From assembly GCA_934119955.1 (NCBI GenBank), contig CAKOSZ010000001.1, positions 124,001 to 188,000 on the forward strand: 64,000 nucleotides of DNA. The letters run 5' to 3'. Under the pieces are notes generated by a model. The model was not told the DNA's origin and ran no database searches. It saw only the letters and a program-made list of their open reading frames with translations. Position 1 is the stretch's first letter. Each line of letters begins with the position of its first letter. Source of the stretch: an uncultured Bacilli bacterium (GTDB taxonomy: Bacteria; Bacillota_I; Bacilli_A; RF39; UBA660). Positions 17,804 through 25,494 of this stretch are shown here, in pieces. The position numbers and the translations under genes were made by a program.

Positions 17804-18403
17804 ATGATTAAAAATTTTGTCGTAAATAGTTCTATAAATCTTATTAAAGATTTAGATAAATACGATAAAATACAACTGGAAAAAATTAAATATGGAATTG
17901 AAAGTATATATTTAACTATAACTAAATTTGTAATCATTACATTAATATCCCTACTTTTAGGATTACAAAAAGAAATGCTATTACTACTAATACTATTTAA
18001 TATATTAAGAATAACAGCATTTGGATTACATGCTTCTAAAAGTATATATTGTTGGATATCATCAAGTATAGCATTTATTGGTATTCCATTTATTTGCAAA
18101 AATGTAACATTTTCTAATTTAACATATATAATATTACCAATTATTTGCTTTTTATGTTTTATATTATATGCACCTGCTGATACTATTAAAAGACCACTTA
18201 TAAATCAAAAAAAAAGAAAAATCTATAAATTTTTCAGTATCACTTTGTGTATAATTTATCTAATCATGATAATAATATTAAAAAATATATTATTTAAAAA
18301 TCTTTTAATGTTTAGCTTGATATTAGAATCTATATTAATTTTGCCAATAACATATAAAGTATTTAAATTACCATATAAAAATTATTTAAACTATCAAAAT
18401 TAA
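17804..18403 (+). CDS. agrB: AgrB-type accessory gene regulator peptide-processing protease
   Basis: This 199-residue membrane protein has about five or six hydrophobic segments and the catalytic pair of AgrB: His76 in ITAFGLHASKS and Cys83 in IYCW, matching the His/Cys dyad of staphylococcal AgrB. A conserved YAPADTIKRPLIN loop follows. AgrB cuts the AgrD precursor and forms the thiolactone autoinducer at the membrane. The start at 17804 (MIKNFVV) follows a short AGGA; the longer TTG start has no support. agrD follows by 36 bases on the same strand. Confidence 0.93.
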   Translation: MIKNFVVNSSINLIKDLDKYDKIQLEKIKYGIESIYLTITKFVIITLISLLLGLQKEMLLLLILFNILRITAFGLHASKSIYCWISSSIAFIGIPFICKNVTFSNLTYIILPIICFLCFILYAPADTIKRPLINQKKRKIYKFFSITLCIIYLIMIIILKNILFKNLLMFSLILESILILPITYKVFKLPYKNYLNYQN

Positions 18404-18439
18404 TATTTTATGTGTTAAAGAATAAAAAGGAGAAGGTAT

Positions 18440-18562
18440 ATGAGAAAAAATTTGTCTATGCTTCTTGGTGTTATTGGCTTAATGGTAGCAGGAGTTGCTA
18501 CTACCGGTTGTTGGATTCTTTTTATGGATGAACCAACAATGCCAAAATCAATGTTAAACTAA
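18440..18562 (+). CDS. agrD: AgrD autoinducer peptide precursor
   Basis: A 40-codon gene with a strong ribosome site (AAAGGAGAAGG) follows agrB. The N-terminus is an amphipathic, hydrophobic helix with a Lys/Arg start (MRKNLSMLLGVIGLM). It leads to the core ATTGCWILF and a charged tail with DEPTMPKSM. This layout matches AgrD: leader, peptide with one Cys, then an acidic Pro-containing tail needed for AgrB cutting. By analogy with known five-residue rings, the predicted signal is a thiolactone closed between Cys24 and Phe28 (C-W-I-L-F), perhaps with Thr/Gly as exocyclic tail. Ring size and N-terminal cut are inference. Confidence 0.88.
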   Translation: MRKNLSMLLGVIGLMVAGVATTGCWILFMDEPTMPKSMLN

Positions 18563-18570
18563 TAAGAATT

Positions 18571-18612
18571 GAGATTGTAATAAAATTAACTTATTACAAT
18601 CTCTTTTCTTTC
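18571..18612. terminator. Strong bidirectional terminator between agrD and agrC
   Basis: A 13-bp perfect stem GAGATTGTAATAA / TTATTACAATCTC with a 7-base loop is followed by a T-rich tract on the plus strand. It separates the convergent agrBD and agrCA transcripts. Confidence 0.85.
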
Positions 18613-18614
18613 TT

Positions 18615-19088
18615 TTACAAGTTTTTATCTATTTTCATTAATAATTTAACTATAAAATATTTATCAACTTTTTCATAGTTTATAGTAAGAAAATCTAATT
18701 TCTTAACACTTTTATCTATTTCATATAAACCTAAACCATGTCCTTTCCCTTTGGTAGTATAACCACTTTTAGTAATAGAATTTAAATCAAAATCATTTGA
18801 ATATGTATTTGCAATTTCAATAGTTATATAATTATCCTCTTTATATATATCAAGTATTAATTCTTTTGAAGAACTTTCACTTGCTGCATACGTTGCATTA
18901 TCTAATAATTCACCTAGAATATCTAAAACAATACCAGTTTCTTGAACATTAAGATAATTAATTTCTATTCTTTTCAACTCTTTACTGACCGTAACACTTA
19001 ATTTTAAATTATTTTCTTCTGCTTTATTTAATTTATAATAAATAAGATATCTAAATGCATCATTTTTAATATAATTAATTTTGGAAAA
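18615..19088 (-). pseudogene. agrC: C-terminal (ATPase) half of agrC after an in-frame stop
   Basis: This 157-codon stretch continues in exactly the same frame as the upstream agrC part after a single TAG at 19089-19091. It contains the rest of the dimerisation region (NDAFRYLIYYKLNKAEENN, a typical AgrC segment) and a GHKL ATPase domain: N-box DILGELLDNATYAA, and G-box GKGHGLGLYEI. The only local start is a TTG (18977) with no proper ribosome site, and it would lose the dimerisation part. Without readthrough this domain is not attached to the sensor. Confidence 0.8.
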
Positions 19089-19949
19089 CTAACTATATTT
19101 CTTATTTTTATAATCTTCTAATAAATTATCTACATATTTGTTAGCCTGCTTTACATCAGTTTTCAAATATCCTTGAATTGATATTAAATTATTTTTGTAT
19201 TTATGTACTGTTGAACTATATTTTTCTACTACATCAGCAGATGTTTTTAAATAATCATCTAACAAGGAATACTTACTAACAATTTCTTTATTTTTCAAAT
19301 ATTCTTTAATAAAATAAAAAATTAATATAATAGAACCTAAAACAATTACCACATTTAAGAAAAAATCATAATTTAATTCCCAATCATTAATATAAATATG
19401 ATTAATAGATGATACTGTTACTAAAATCAATATTACACCTTGTATAGCAATAATTAATAAATTGCTTTTATTAACTTTATTTATAAAATTATTAATTTTA
19501 TTTTTAAATAGTTTAGCAAAATAGCAACTACATAAAACTATAATAATATTTACTAAAATTGATTTAGAAGCAAAATCAACATATTCTATTTTGAATAAAT
19601 AACCAATTGTTGAGGTAATAATCATTACTATAACTTCACTTATTATAAATATAATATAAGAAATAACTGAGTATATTATACAAGTTTTACTTTTAACACC
19701 TAACACAAAATAATATATCATATAAAAAACTATTAAACTTCCAAATATTTTCACTATATTATCAAATGTTAATGAATTAAATATTATTAGAATAGATAAT
19801 GGAATTAGCAATAAAAAATTCAACTTTTTAATATCGGTAAATTTTTTCTTTAAAAATATTATACCCGTAAGCATCATACCAAAACAACAAATAAATGAAC
19901 CAATAAAATAATTAATCATTGTTAAAACATCAATATTCTTCATAAACAT
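19089..19949 (-). CDS. agrC: AgrC-like sensor kinase, N-terminal part ending at premature TAG
   Basis: The first ~215 residues hold six or so membrane helices, the autoinducer-sensing part. These are followed by a coiled linker and the phospho-acceptor region (STVHKYKNNLISIQGYL, His249 from the start used here). The frame stops at TAG (19089-19091) at codon 287. The next in-frame codons continue a normal AgrC for 157 more residues, giving 444 if the stop were a sense codon. The start at 19949 (MFMKNID) follows GGAGGAGATG; an ATG six codons earlier is possible. The gene overlaps agrA by about 20 bases or more. As it stands, the kinase lacks its ATPase domain. Confidence 0.85.
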   Translation of the reverse strand: MFMKNIDVLTMINYFIGSFICCFGMMLTGIIFLKKKFTDIKKLNFLLLIPLSILIIFNSLTFDNIVKIFGSLIVFYMIYYFVLGVKSKTCIIYSVISYIIFIISEVIVMIITSTIGYLFKIEYVDFASKSILVNIIIVLCSCYFAKLFKNKINNFINKVNKSNLLIIAIQGVILILVTVSSINHIYINDWELNYDFFLNVVIVLGSIILIFYFIKEYLKNKEIVSKYSLLDDYLKTSADVVEKYSSTVHKYKNNLISIQGYLKTDVKQANKYVDNLLEDYKNKKYS

Positions 19950-20688
19950 ATGTATCATCTCCTCCAAGCATACAAATATCTTCTAACTCTTTTCTTTTAT
20001 CTCTTGATAAACTATTTGTATATTTTTCATTAAAATAAATTGCTGGAATGTTAGAAACAATTTTTGTTATTTTAAATGTATTAACAATACAACTTCTATG
20101 AGTTTTAAAAAATCTTTTGTCAGAATTTAACATATCTTCTATCCTAGCAATATTACCACGATATTTAAACCGATTAGTTTCTGTTTCAATGAATAAACAA
20201 TCTTCTATTTTATCTTTTTCTATAAATAATATGTCATTATAGGGAATTCTAATAATTTCACCATCTTGTTTAAATGATAAAAATTTATTGCTATTAAACA
20301 TTCCATAAATATCTCTAAAACATGATGCAAGATTTGCTTCTAAATCATCAAATTTTGAAACAAAATCTACCATTAATATTCTTTTATGATAGGCATTTTG
20401 AATTAAATCTAAATGAGCAGTTGCAATTATTATTTGATCATTCATAGTTTTTCTAAAACTTCTTATTTCTCTGGCTAGATCAAGCCCTGACTTACCTTCT
20501 ACCTCTATATCAAATATATAAATGTTTTGACCCGTTAACTTTCTAACTATTTCTAATATTTCATCACTATACTTGGTAAATTGATATATTTTATACCGAT
20601 CATTATCATTACACATAAATTTGTGAATTTCTCTTTTGTATAATTCTCTAAAATATTCTTCATCTTCATAAATTACAAAATTAATCAT
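19930..20688 (-). CDS. agrA: AgrA-like LytTR response regulator
   Basis: The 252-residue protein has a receiver domain (MINFVIYEDEEYFRELY; phospho-acceptor Asp60 in IYIFDIEVEGKSGLDLA). This is followed by a LytTR DNA-binding domain from ~135 (FKQDGEIIRIPYNDILFIE, RFFKTHRSCIVN, LSRDKRKEL). It should activate agr promoters on phosphorylation by AgrC. It starts 14 bases after tagO on the same strand, so it may share that transcript. GAGGTGACTT precedes the ATG. agrA comes before agrC in this operon. Confidence 0.93.
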   Translation of the reverse strand: MINFVIYEDEEYFRELYKREIHKFMCNDNDRYKIYQFTKYSDEILEIVRKLTGQNIYIFDIEVEGKSGLDLAREIRSFRKTMNDQIIIATAHLDLIQNAYHKRILMVDFVSKFDDLEANLASCFRDIYGMFNSNKFLSFKQDGEIIRIPYNDILFIEKDKIEDCLFIETETNRFKYRGNIARIEDMLNSDKRFFKTHRSCIVNTFKITKIVSNIPAIYFNEKYTNSLSRDKRKELEDICMLGGDDTYVYEEY

Positions 20689-20702
20689 AAGTCACCTCGT
20701 TG

Positions 20703-21764
20703 TTATTTCTTTTTTTTAAAACTAATATGTTTATCAGTTATAATATTTGTTTTATTAACAAACCAAAAAACAAGTACAAATAATACTACATAAATTCCTC
20801 TTCTTATATATATATCTATTTGTTCATTTAAAGTATAAAAAATCGAGGCCATGGCAAATAAAATATTTACTCCATAAATTATTAAAACCGTATTTCTATG
20901 TGAAAACTTCATTCCTAATAACTGATGATGTAAATGCTGTTTATCAGCATCAGATATCTTTTTGTGTTTTAGAAGTCTTCGTATAATTGCAAATAGTGTA
21001 TCGAGTATTGGAACAGCAAGAATTAGCAAGGGAACAAATACAGATGTTAAAACTGTTCCTTTAAATCCAAGTAAGGATATAACTGCAATTATAAATCCTA
21101 AAAATAAAGCACCTGAATCCCCAGCAAATATTTTAGCCGGATAAAAATTATGAATTAAAAAACCAAGGGTACTGCCTAACATAACCAAAGCAAGAGTAAA
21201 TTCTAATCCCGTAGTTCTTCCTTGAAAGAAACTGATTATAATTATTGTCATGAAAAAAATTGCACAAATCCCCCCTGCGAGCCCATCTAAACCGTCTATT
21301 AAATTTATTATATTCATACAAGCTACAATAAATAAAATAGTAATGGGATAAGCAAAATAACCAAAACTAATATTTAAACCAAAGGCTGTAATATTTTCTA
21401 ATAGTATCTCCCCGTAAAATGCTATAACTGATGCTGACAATAACTGACCTATTAACTTATCTTTAGCATCAAGTGGTTTAATATCATCAATTATTCCTGT
21501 AAGCACAATTATAAAACTTCCAATTAAAATTGAGTTCATCTTAACTGTATTTTGAGCAAAACACATATACCCTACTAAAAATGCAAAGAAAATACCTAAT
21601 CCACCTAGTCTTGGCATAGGTTTTTTATGGACTTTTCTCTCGTTTGGAATATCCAAAGCATTTACATGAATAGCTATTTTTTTTACAAGTGGAATAGAAA
21701 AAGCCGCTATTAATAAAGTACATGCAACAACTTTAATTGAATATAAAATAGTACTATTTAACAT
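20703..21764 (-). CDS. tagO: Undecaprenyl-phosphate GlcNAc-1-phosphate transferase (TagO/WecA-like)
   Basis: This 353-residue polytopic protein of the MraY/WecA family starts polymer synthesis by putting GlcNAc-1-P on undecaprenyl phosphate. Motifs: ERKVHKKPMPRLGGLGIF, GIIDDIKPLDAKDKLIGQL (the catalytic Asp pair), NIINLIDGLDGLAGG, FAGDSGALFLGF, and the cytoplasmic HLHHQLLGMKFSHRN loop typical of WecA/TagO. The start at 21762-21764 follows GGAGGTTTTT. It suggests teichoic-acid-like or other wall polymers. Confidence 0.92.
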   Translation of the reverse strand: MLNSTILYSIKVVACTLLIAAFSIPLVKKIAIHVNALDIPNERKVHKKPMPRLGGLGIFFAFLVGYMCFAQNTVKMNSILIGSFIIVLTGIIDDIKPLDAKDKLIGQLLSASVIAFYGEILLENITAFGLNISFGYFAYPITILFIVACMNIINLIDGLDGLAGGICAIFFMTIIIISFFQGRTTGLEFTLALVMLGSTLGFLIHNFYPAKIFAGDSGALFLGFIIAVISLLGFKGTVLTSVFVPLLILAVPILDTLFAIIRRLLKHKKISDADKQHLHHQLLGMKFSHRNTVLIIYGVNILFAMASIFYTLNEQIDIYIRRGIYVVLFVLVFWFVNKTNIITDKHISFKKKK

Positions 21765-21799
21765 AAAAACCTCCAAGGAAAATTATACCACTAGAAAGC

Positions 21800-21838
21800 C
21801 AAAAAAACCAGTGTTTTTTTGGTTATAAACACTAGTTT
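21800..21838 (-). terminator. Terminator after mbl
   Basis: On the minus strand AACTAGTGTTT pairs with AAACACTGGTT (one G:T), followed by a T-run. The rest of 21839-21995 is A+T-rich spacer in which I see nothing definite. Confidence 0.75.
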
Positions 21839-21995
21839 TATTTGAATTTGAACAATTTTTATTATTTTTTTTTAATATTAATATTTTTTTATTTTTATTT
21901 TAACATTTATAATTTTATTAAATAACTTATTGATACATTTAATGCTTTTAGAAGATAGTTGGTTTTCTTTGATTAAACTACAACTTTATTCTTCA

Positions 21996-22976
21996 TTAAT
22001 CTAGCAAATATAAATTATCTAACATAATACCAGTTCCTTCAGCAACACTTGTTAAAGGACTTTCAGCAAGATAAATTGGTATTTTTAATTCATTTTCAAG
22101 TAATTCTTTAAAACCATTTAACAAAGATCCACCACCTGTTAAAACTGCACCATTTTCAATAATATCAGCCGATAATTCAGGCGGAGTATCCTCTAAAACA
22201 TTCTTGCAAGCATTTACTATTTTAGTGACATTATTTTTTAAAGCGTCTTCTATTTCAGTACTATTTATACTTACAATACTAGGTAAACCACTTTCTAAAT
22301 CTCTTCCCTTTACTTCCATTTCTAAGGTTTCATCACTTTCATAAACTGAACCGATTTCTCTTTTTATATTTTCAGCCGTAGAATCTCCTATTAATAATCT
22401 ATATTTATCCTTAATATATTCTTTTATATCATTATCAAATACATTACCTGCTATTTTTAAAGATCTACTAACAACTATTCCTCCAAGAGATAAAACTGCA
22501 ATATCCGTAGTTCCTCCTCCAATATCAATTATCATATTACCATTTGGTTTACTAATGTCAAGGCCTACTCCAATTGCTGCTGCTTTTGGTTCTTCTTCTA
22601 AAAATACTCTTTTGGCTCCTAATTTTTCAGCTGCCTCTTTAATAGCATTTTTTTCAACCGGAGTTGTATCAGCCGGACAACAAATAACTATTCTTGGCTT
22701 TTTAAATACTCCTCTGGCTCTTATTTTATTAACAAAATAATCAAGCATCATTTCAGTTATTTCAAAATCAGCAATTACTCCATCTTTCATTGGTTTAATT
22801 GCTTTTACTTTAAAAGGAGTTTTTCCAAGCATTTGATTAGCAGACATTCCAAAAGCAAGAGGTCTTTTAGTTTCAACATCAATTGCTACTACACTTGGCT
22901 CATTTAAAACTATTCCTTGCCCTTTTATATATATTAAAATATTAGCAGTTCCTAAATCTATTCCAATATCTTTCAT
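21996..22976 (-). CDS. mbl: MreB/Mbl-family rod-shape actin
   Basis: The 326-residue actin fold has DIGIDLGTANILIYIKGQG (phosphate 1), NGNMIIDIGGGTTDIAVLSLGG (phosphate 2) and a VLTGGGSLLNGF adenosine motif. It directs lateral wall synthesis at the membrane. It lies downstream of a SpoIIQ-like M23 gene, as in the clostridial spoIIQ-spoIIID-mbl order, which is why Mbl is preferred over MreB itself; mreCD are absent nearby. GAGGTGAAAA precedes the ATG. Confidence 0.92.
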   Translation of the reverse strand: MKDIGIDLGTANILIYIKGQGIVLNEPSVVAIDVETKRPLAFGMSANQMLGKTPFKVKAIKPMKDGVIADFEITEMMLDYFVNKIRARGVFKKPRIVICCPADTTPVEKNAIKEAAEKLGAKRVFLEEEPKAAAIGVGLDISKPNGNMIIDIGGGTTDIAVLSLGGIVVSRSLKIAGNVFDNDIKEYIKDKYRLLIGDSTAENIKREIGSVYESDETLEMEVKGRDLESGLPSIVSINSTEIEDALKNNVTKIVNACKNVLEDTPPELSADIIENGAVLTGGGSLLNGFKELLENELKIPIYLAESPLTSVAEGTGIMLDNLYLLD

Positions 22977-23031
22977 TTTTCACCTCTAAAAATAGTATTT
23001 CCAATTTTTTTTAAAATATTAAAAAAGATGA

Positions 23032-23655
23032 TTATAAATCACCAATTTTTTTACCAAGTATTTTTAATGGATCAATATTTACTCCATTTTTATATATTTC
23101 AAAATGTAAATGATTTCCAAGAGATTCATTAACTTTATTAGTTCCTGATTTACCAATAGTTGTACCCTTTGTAACTGATTCTCCTTTTAAAACACTTATA
23201 TCACTAAGTCCTGCATAACTAGATACTAATTCATTATTATGTTTAATTTCAACTATTTTTCCTAATAATTCATCTTCTTTTATATCAATTACAGTACCAT
23301 CTAAAATAGATACAACATCAAAGGTACTTTCTTTTATATAATCAATTCCACTACTTTGCATATAAGTATTATTATAATAAACAATTGATTCTTTTTGTCT
23401 ATCTACATCATCTTCTAAGTTATAAAAATATCTACTAATTTTTATATCACTATCTAAATAAGGATTTATAACTACATCATCAACACTTATAACTGGAATA
23501 GTATTATCTAAAATAGTATTTGAAACATAATTAACATCTTTTAAAGAAGCATTTGTTTCACCCTTTAATATTTTACTTGTAAAGTATAATCCCACTACAA
23601 CTGTTAAGATTAAAGAAATATATAAAACAGGAAATACAAATGGTTTTAATTTCAT
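23032..23655 (-). CDS. spoIIQ: SpoIIQ-like membrane-anchored M23 (LytM) protein
   Basis: One N-terminal membrane helix (residues ~7-26) precedes an extracellular LytM domain of about 110 residues. The HxH motif is present (GNHLHFEIYKNG). The first zinc-ligand position of HxxxD reads SSGIDY (Ser instead of His), like the inactive type of SpoIIQ. SpoIIQ bridges forespore and mother cell by binding SpoIIIAH. The neighbour mbl supports this. There is no spoIIID between them. Length 207 is short for an endopeptidase, but fits a SpoIIQ-like protein. Confidence 0.75.
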   Translation of the reverse strand: MKLKPFVFPVLYISLILTVVVGLYFTSKILKGETNASLKDVNYVSNTILDNTIPVISVDDVVINPYLDSDIKISRYFYNLEDDVDRQKESIVYYNNTYMQSSGIDYIKESTFDVVSILDGTVIDIKEDELLGKIVEIKHNNELVSSYAGLSDISVLKGESVTKGTTIGKSGTNKVNESLGNHLHFEIYKNGVNIDPLKILGKKIGDL

Positions 23656-23708
23656 AAAAATTCACCTCATTTAAAGTATTTCCTGTTATTAGTTTTTTTA
23701 TACATTTT

Positions 23709-23900
23709 TTAAAATATTTTTAAATAAATAAAATCATACATAAAATTAGTAACTAAGTATATAATAGATAATAGAATTAAAAAATACATAACTCTTGCTT
23801 TTATAACTTGACCTTGTTTAAAAAGTCTATTTATATCTACACAATCCATAGACCAAAAAGTTATAATAGAAATTAATACATATAATATAAATTTAGTCAT
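23709..23900 (-). CDS. DUF1146 (YwzB-like) small membrane protein
   Basis: 63 residues with two membrane helices around the conserved loop WSMDCVDINRLFKQGQVIKARV, typical of YwzB. Function unknown. It overlaps rpiB by 4 bases (ATGA), so it is translationally coupled. In Bacillus the family sits near the atp and murA genes; murA is nearby here too. Confidence 0.85.
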   Translation of the reverse strand: MTKFILYVLISIITFWSMDCVDINRLFKQGQVIKARVMYFLILLSIIYLVTNFMYDFIYLKIF

Positions 23901-24358
23901 AACAAACTTTCCTCTATTTTTTTAACTTTATCAATTCTTCTTTTATGTCTATCTAAATTAGAAAAATCAGTTTTAATAAAATTTTCTATTATTTCCTTAG
24001 CATTTTCAAAAGAAACACTTGCTGAAAAAGCAACACAGTTAGTATCATTATCAATTCTTGTATAACTTGCTTCTATGCTATTACTAACCTTAGCACAATA
24101 AACGCCTTTTATTTTATTTAAAGCAATACTAATACCAATCCCTGAACCACATATACCAACTCCAAAGTCAACATCATGTTTAGTTATACATTTTCCAAGA
24201 ATTAAAGCATAATCTGGATAATCACAAGATGCAAGTGAATTAGTACCACAATCTGTTATATCAAGAATATAGTCTTTTGTTTTAAAGTAATTAATTAATT
24301 TTTCTTTTAATTCATATCCTCTATGATCAGAGGCAAATCCTAATTTAATTTTTTTCAT
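23897..24358 (-). CDS. rpiB: Ribose-5-phosphate isomerase B
   Basis: The 153-residue RpiB/LacAB fold shows LGFASDHRGYELKEKL, DCGTNS, a catalytic Cys in GVGICGSGIGISIALNK, NDTNCVAF and a C-terminal DRHKRRIDKV. It interconverts ribose-5-P and ribulose-5-P in the pentose phosphate pathway. GGTGATAAA precedes the ATG. It follows rpmE. Confidence 0.95.
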   Translation of the reverse strand: MKKIKLGFASDHRGYELKEKLINYFKTKDYILDITDCGTNSLASCDYPDYALILGKCITKHDVDFGVGICGSGIGISIALNKIKGVYCAKVSNSIEASYTRIDNDTNCVAFSASVSFENAKEIIENFIKTDFSNLDRHKRRIDKVKKIEESLL

Positions 24359-24390
24359 TTTATCACCACTTAAAATATATCATATTTTAA

Positions 24391-24420
24391 CTAAAAAAAA
24401 AAGGATTATTCTCCTTTTTC
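24391..24420 (-). terminator. Terminator overlapping the end of rpmE
   Basis: AAAGGA / TCCTTT with a 6-base loop holding the stop codon, then ten T on the minus strand. Confidence 0.7.
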
Positions 24421-24615
24421 AAAACCATATTTTTTATTAAATTTATCAACTCTACCAGCTTTACTAGCTCTACTTTGTTTTCCTGTATAAAAAGGATGAC
24501 ATTTTGAACAAACTTCTACACTAATATCTTTTTTAGTTGAAATAGTTTTAAATTTTTCTCCACAAGCACAAGTAACTTCTACTTCATAACTTTCTGGATG
24601 GATATTCTTTTTCAT
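24406..24615 (-). CDS. rpmE: Ribosomal protein bL31
   Basis: A 69-residue protein beginning MKKNIHPESYEVEVTCACG, with VCSKCHPFYTGKQ. The zinc-binding cysteines are kept (C+ type). The start at 24613-24615 follows AAAGGAGATAAG; an ATG six codons earlier lacks a ribosome site. Confidence 0.95.
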   Translation of the reverse strand: MKKNIHPESYEVEVTCACGEKFKTISTKKDISVEVCSKCHPFYTGKQSRASKAGRVDKFNKKYGFEKGE

Positions 24616-24742
24616 CTTATCTCCTTTCGCCATGAATTAATAATTCATAGTAATAAATATTTCTTATATAAGATACCAAAAAAAGAAGAAAAAATCAAGT
24701 ATTTTTTTAATTTTCTCATTTTTGACTTTATTTTTATATATT

Positions 24743-25462
24743 TTAATATTTTAATTTATCTATAACTTTACTAGCTACTTTTAAATATCCTTTGGAATTT
24801 ATATGATAATCTTTAAAATTAGGTAGATAATCACTATTATCCTTTATAGTTTTATAAATATCAACATAAGTAATTTTATATTTTTTACTAATAGTTAAAT
24901 ATTTATCATCTATATAAGAAAATAATCTATTTAATTCTTTTGATTCTTTTTTATATGGATTATAGTATCCTATTAATACTATATTAGAAGAAGATATTTT
25001 TTTAACTGTTTTAATTAAATTATCCATATTAGTTATCATTGTATCGATTTTTTCATAAGTAGTTTTAATATTATTTAATTCTCCATTATATTCTATAATA
25101 TTAACAAGTTCATCCATTCCAATTGCAATTGTAATTAAGTCTGCTTCTCTTAATTCTTTTTTTATTTTATAAGTTTTATCATTGTAAATAATTTCTTTAT
25201 TATTCTTAATATCTTCTAATAAGTCTTCTATTTTATAATTTGGTTTGGAATAATAAAAAGAAGTTTTATGAAGATTGTTGTTGTTATCTAAATAGTTTTT
25301 TATATAATCATGAAAACTATATGTATTATTACCATAGGAATTTATTCCTAAATCAAAACTATCTCCAATAGACATGTAGTCTATTAGATTATCGCTATTG
25401 GTTTTATAAATTATAAAAGTTAAAAATATTATTAAGAAAACAGAAATTATTAGCTTTTTCAT
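24743..25462 (-). CDS. Membrane-anchored or secreted SGNH/GDSL hydrolase
   Basis: The N-terminal hydrophobic segment (MKKLIISVFLIIFLTFIIY) acts as signal or anchor. The SGNH blocks follow: MSIGDSFDLGIN (catalytic Ser), AIGMDEL in place of the usual GxND (block III), and DYHINSKGY (catalytic Asp/His, block V). It is an esterase or lipase acting outside the membrane; the substrate is unknown. The start at 25460-25462 follows GGAGGAAG. Length is 239 residues. Confidence 0.85.
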   Translation of the reverse strand: MKKLIISVFLIIFLTFIIYKTNSDNLIDYMSIGDSFDLGINSYGNNTYSFHDYIKNYLDNNNNLHKTSFYYSKPNYKIEDLLEDIKNNKEIIYNDKTYKIKKELREADLITIAIGMDELVNIIEYNGELNNIKTTYEKIDTMITNMDNLIKTVKKISSSNIVLIGYYNPYKKESKELNRLFSYIDDKYLTISKKYKITYVDIYKTIKDNSDYLPNFKDYHINSKGYLKVASKVIDKLKY

Positions 25463-25494
25463 AACTTCCTCCAAAAAAAGATTAAAGCAATATA

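Noticed and set aside
17773..18099. Minus-strand frame of 108 codons opposite agrB
   Set aside because: agrB has clear family motifs on the plus strand; this is its shadow.
19089..19091. TAG recoded as an amino acid in this organism
   Set aside because: TAG ends secA, prfB and uvrA at expected lengths in the same window, and an RF2 gene gives no evidence about TAG loss; a nonsense mutation is simpler.
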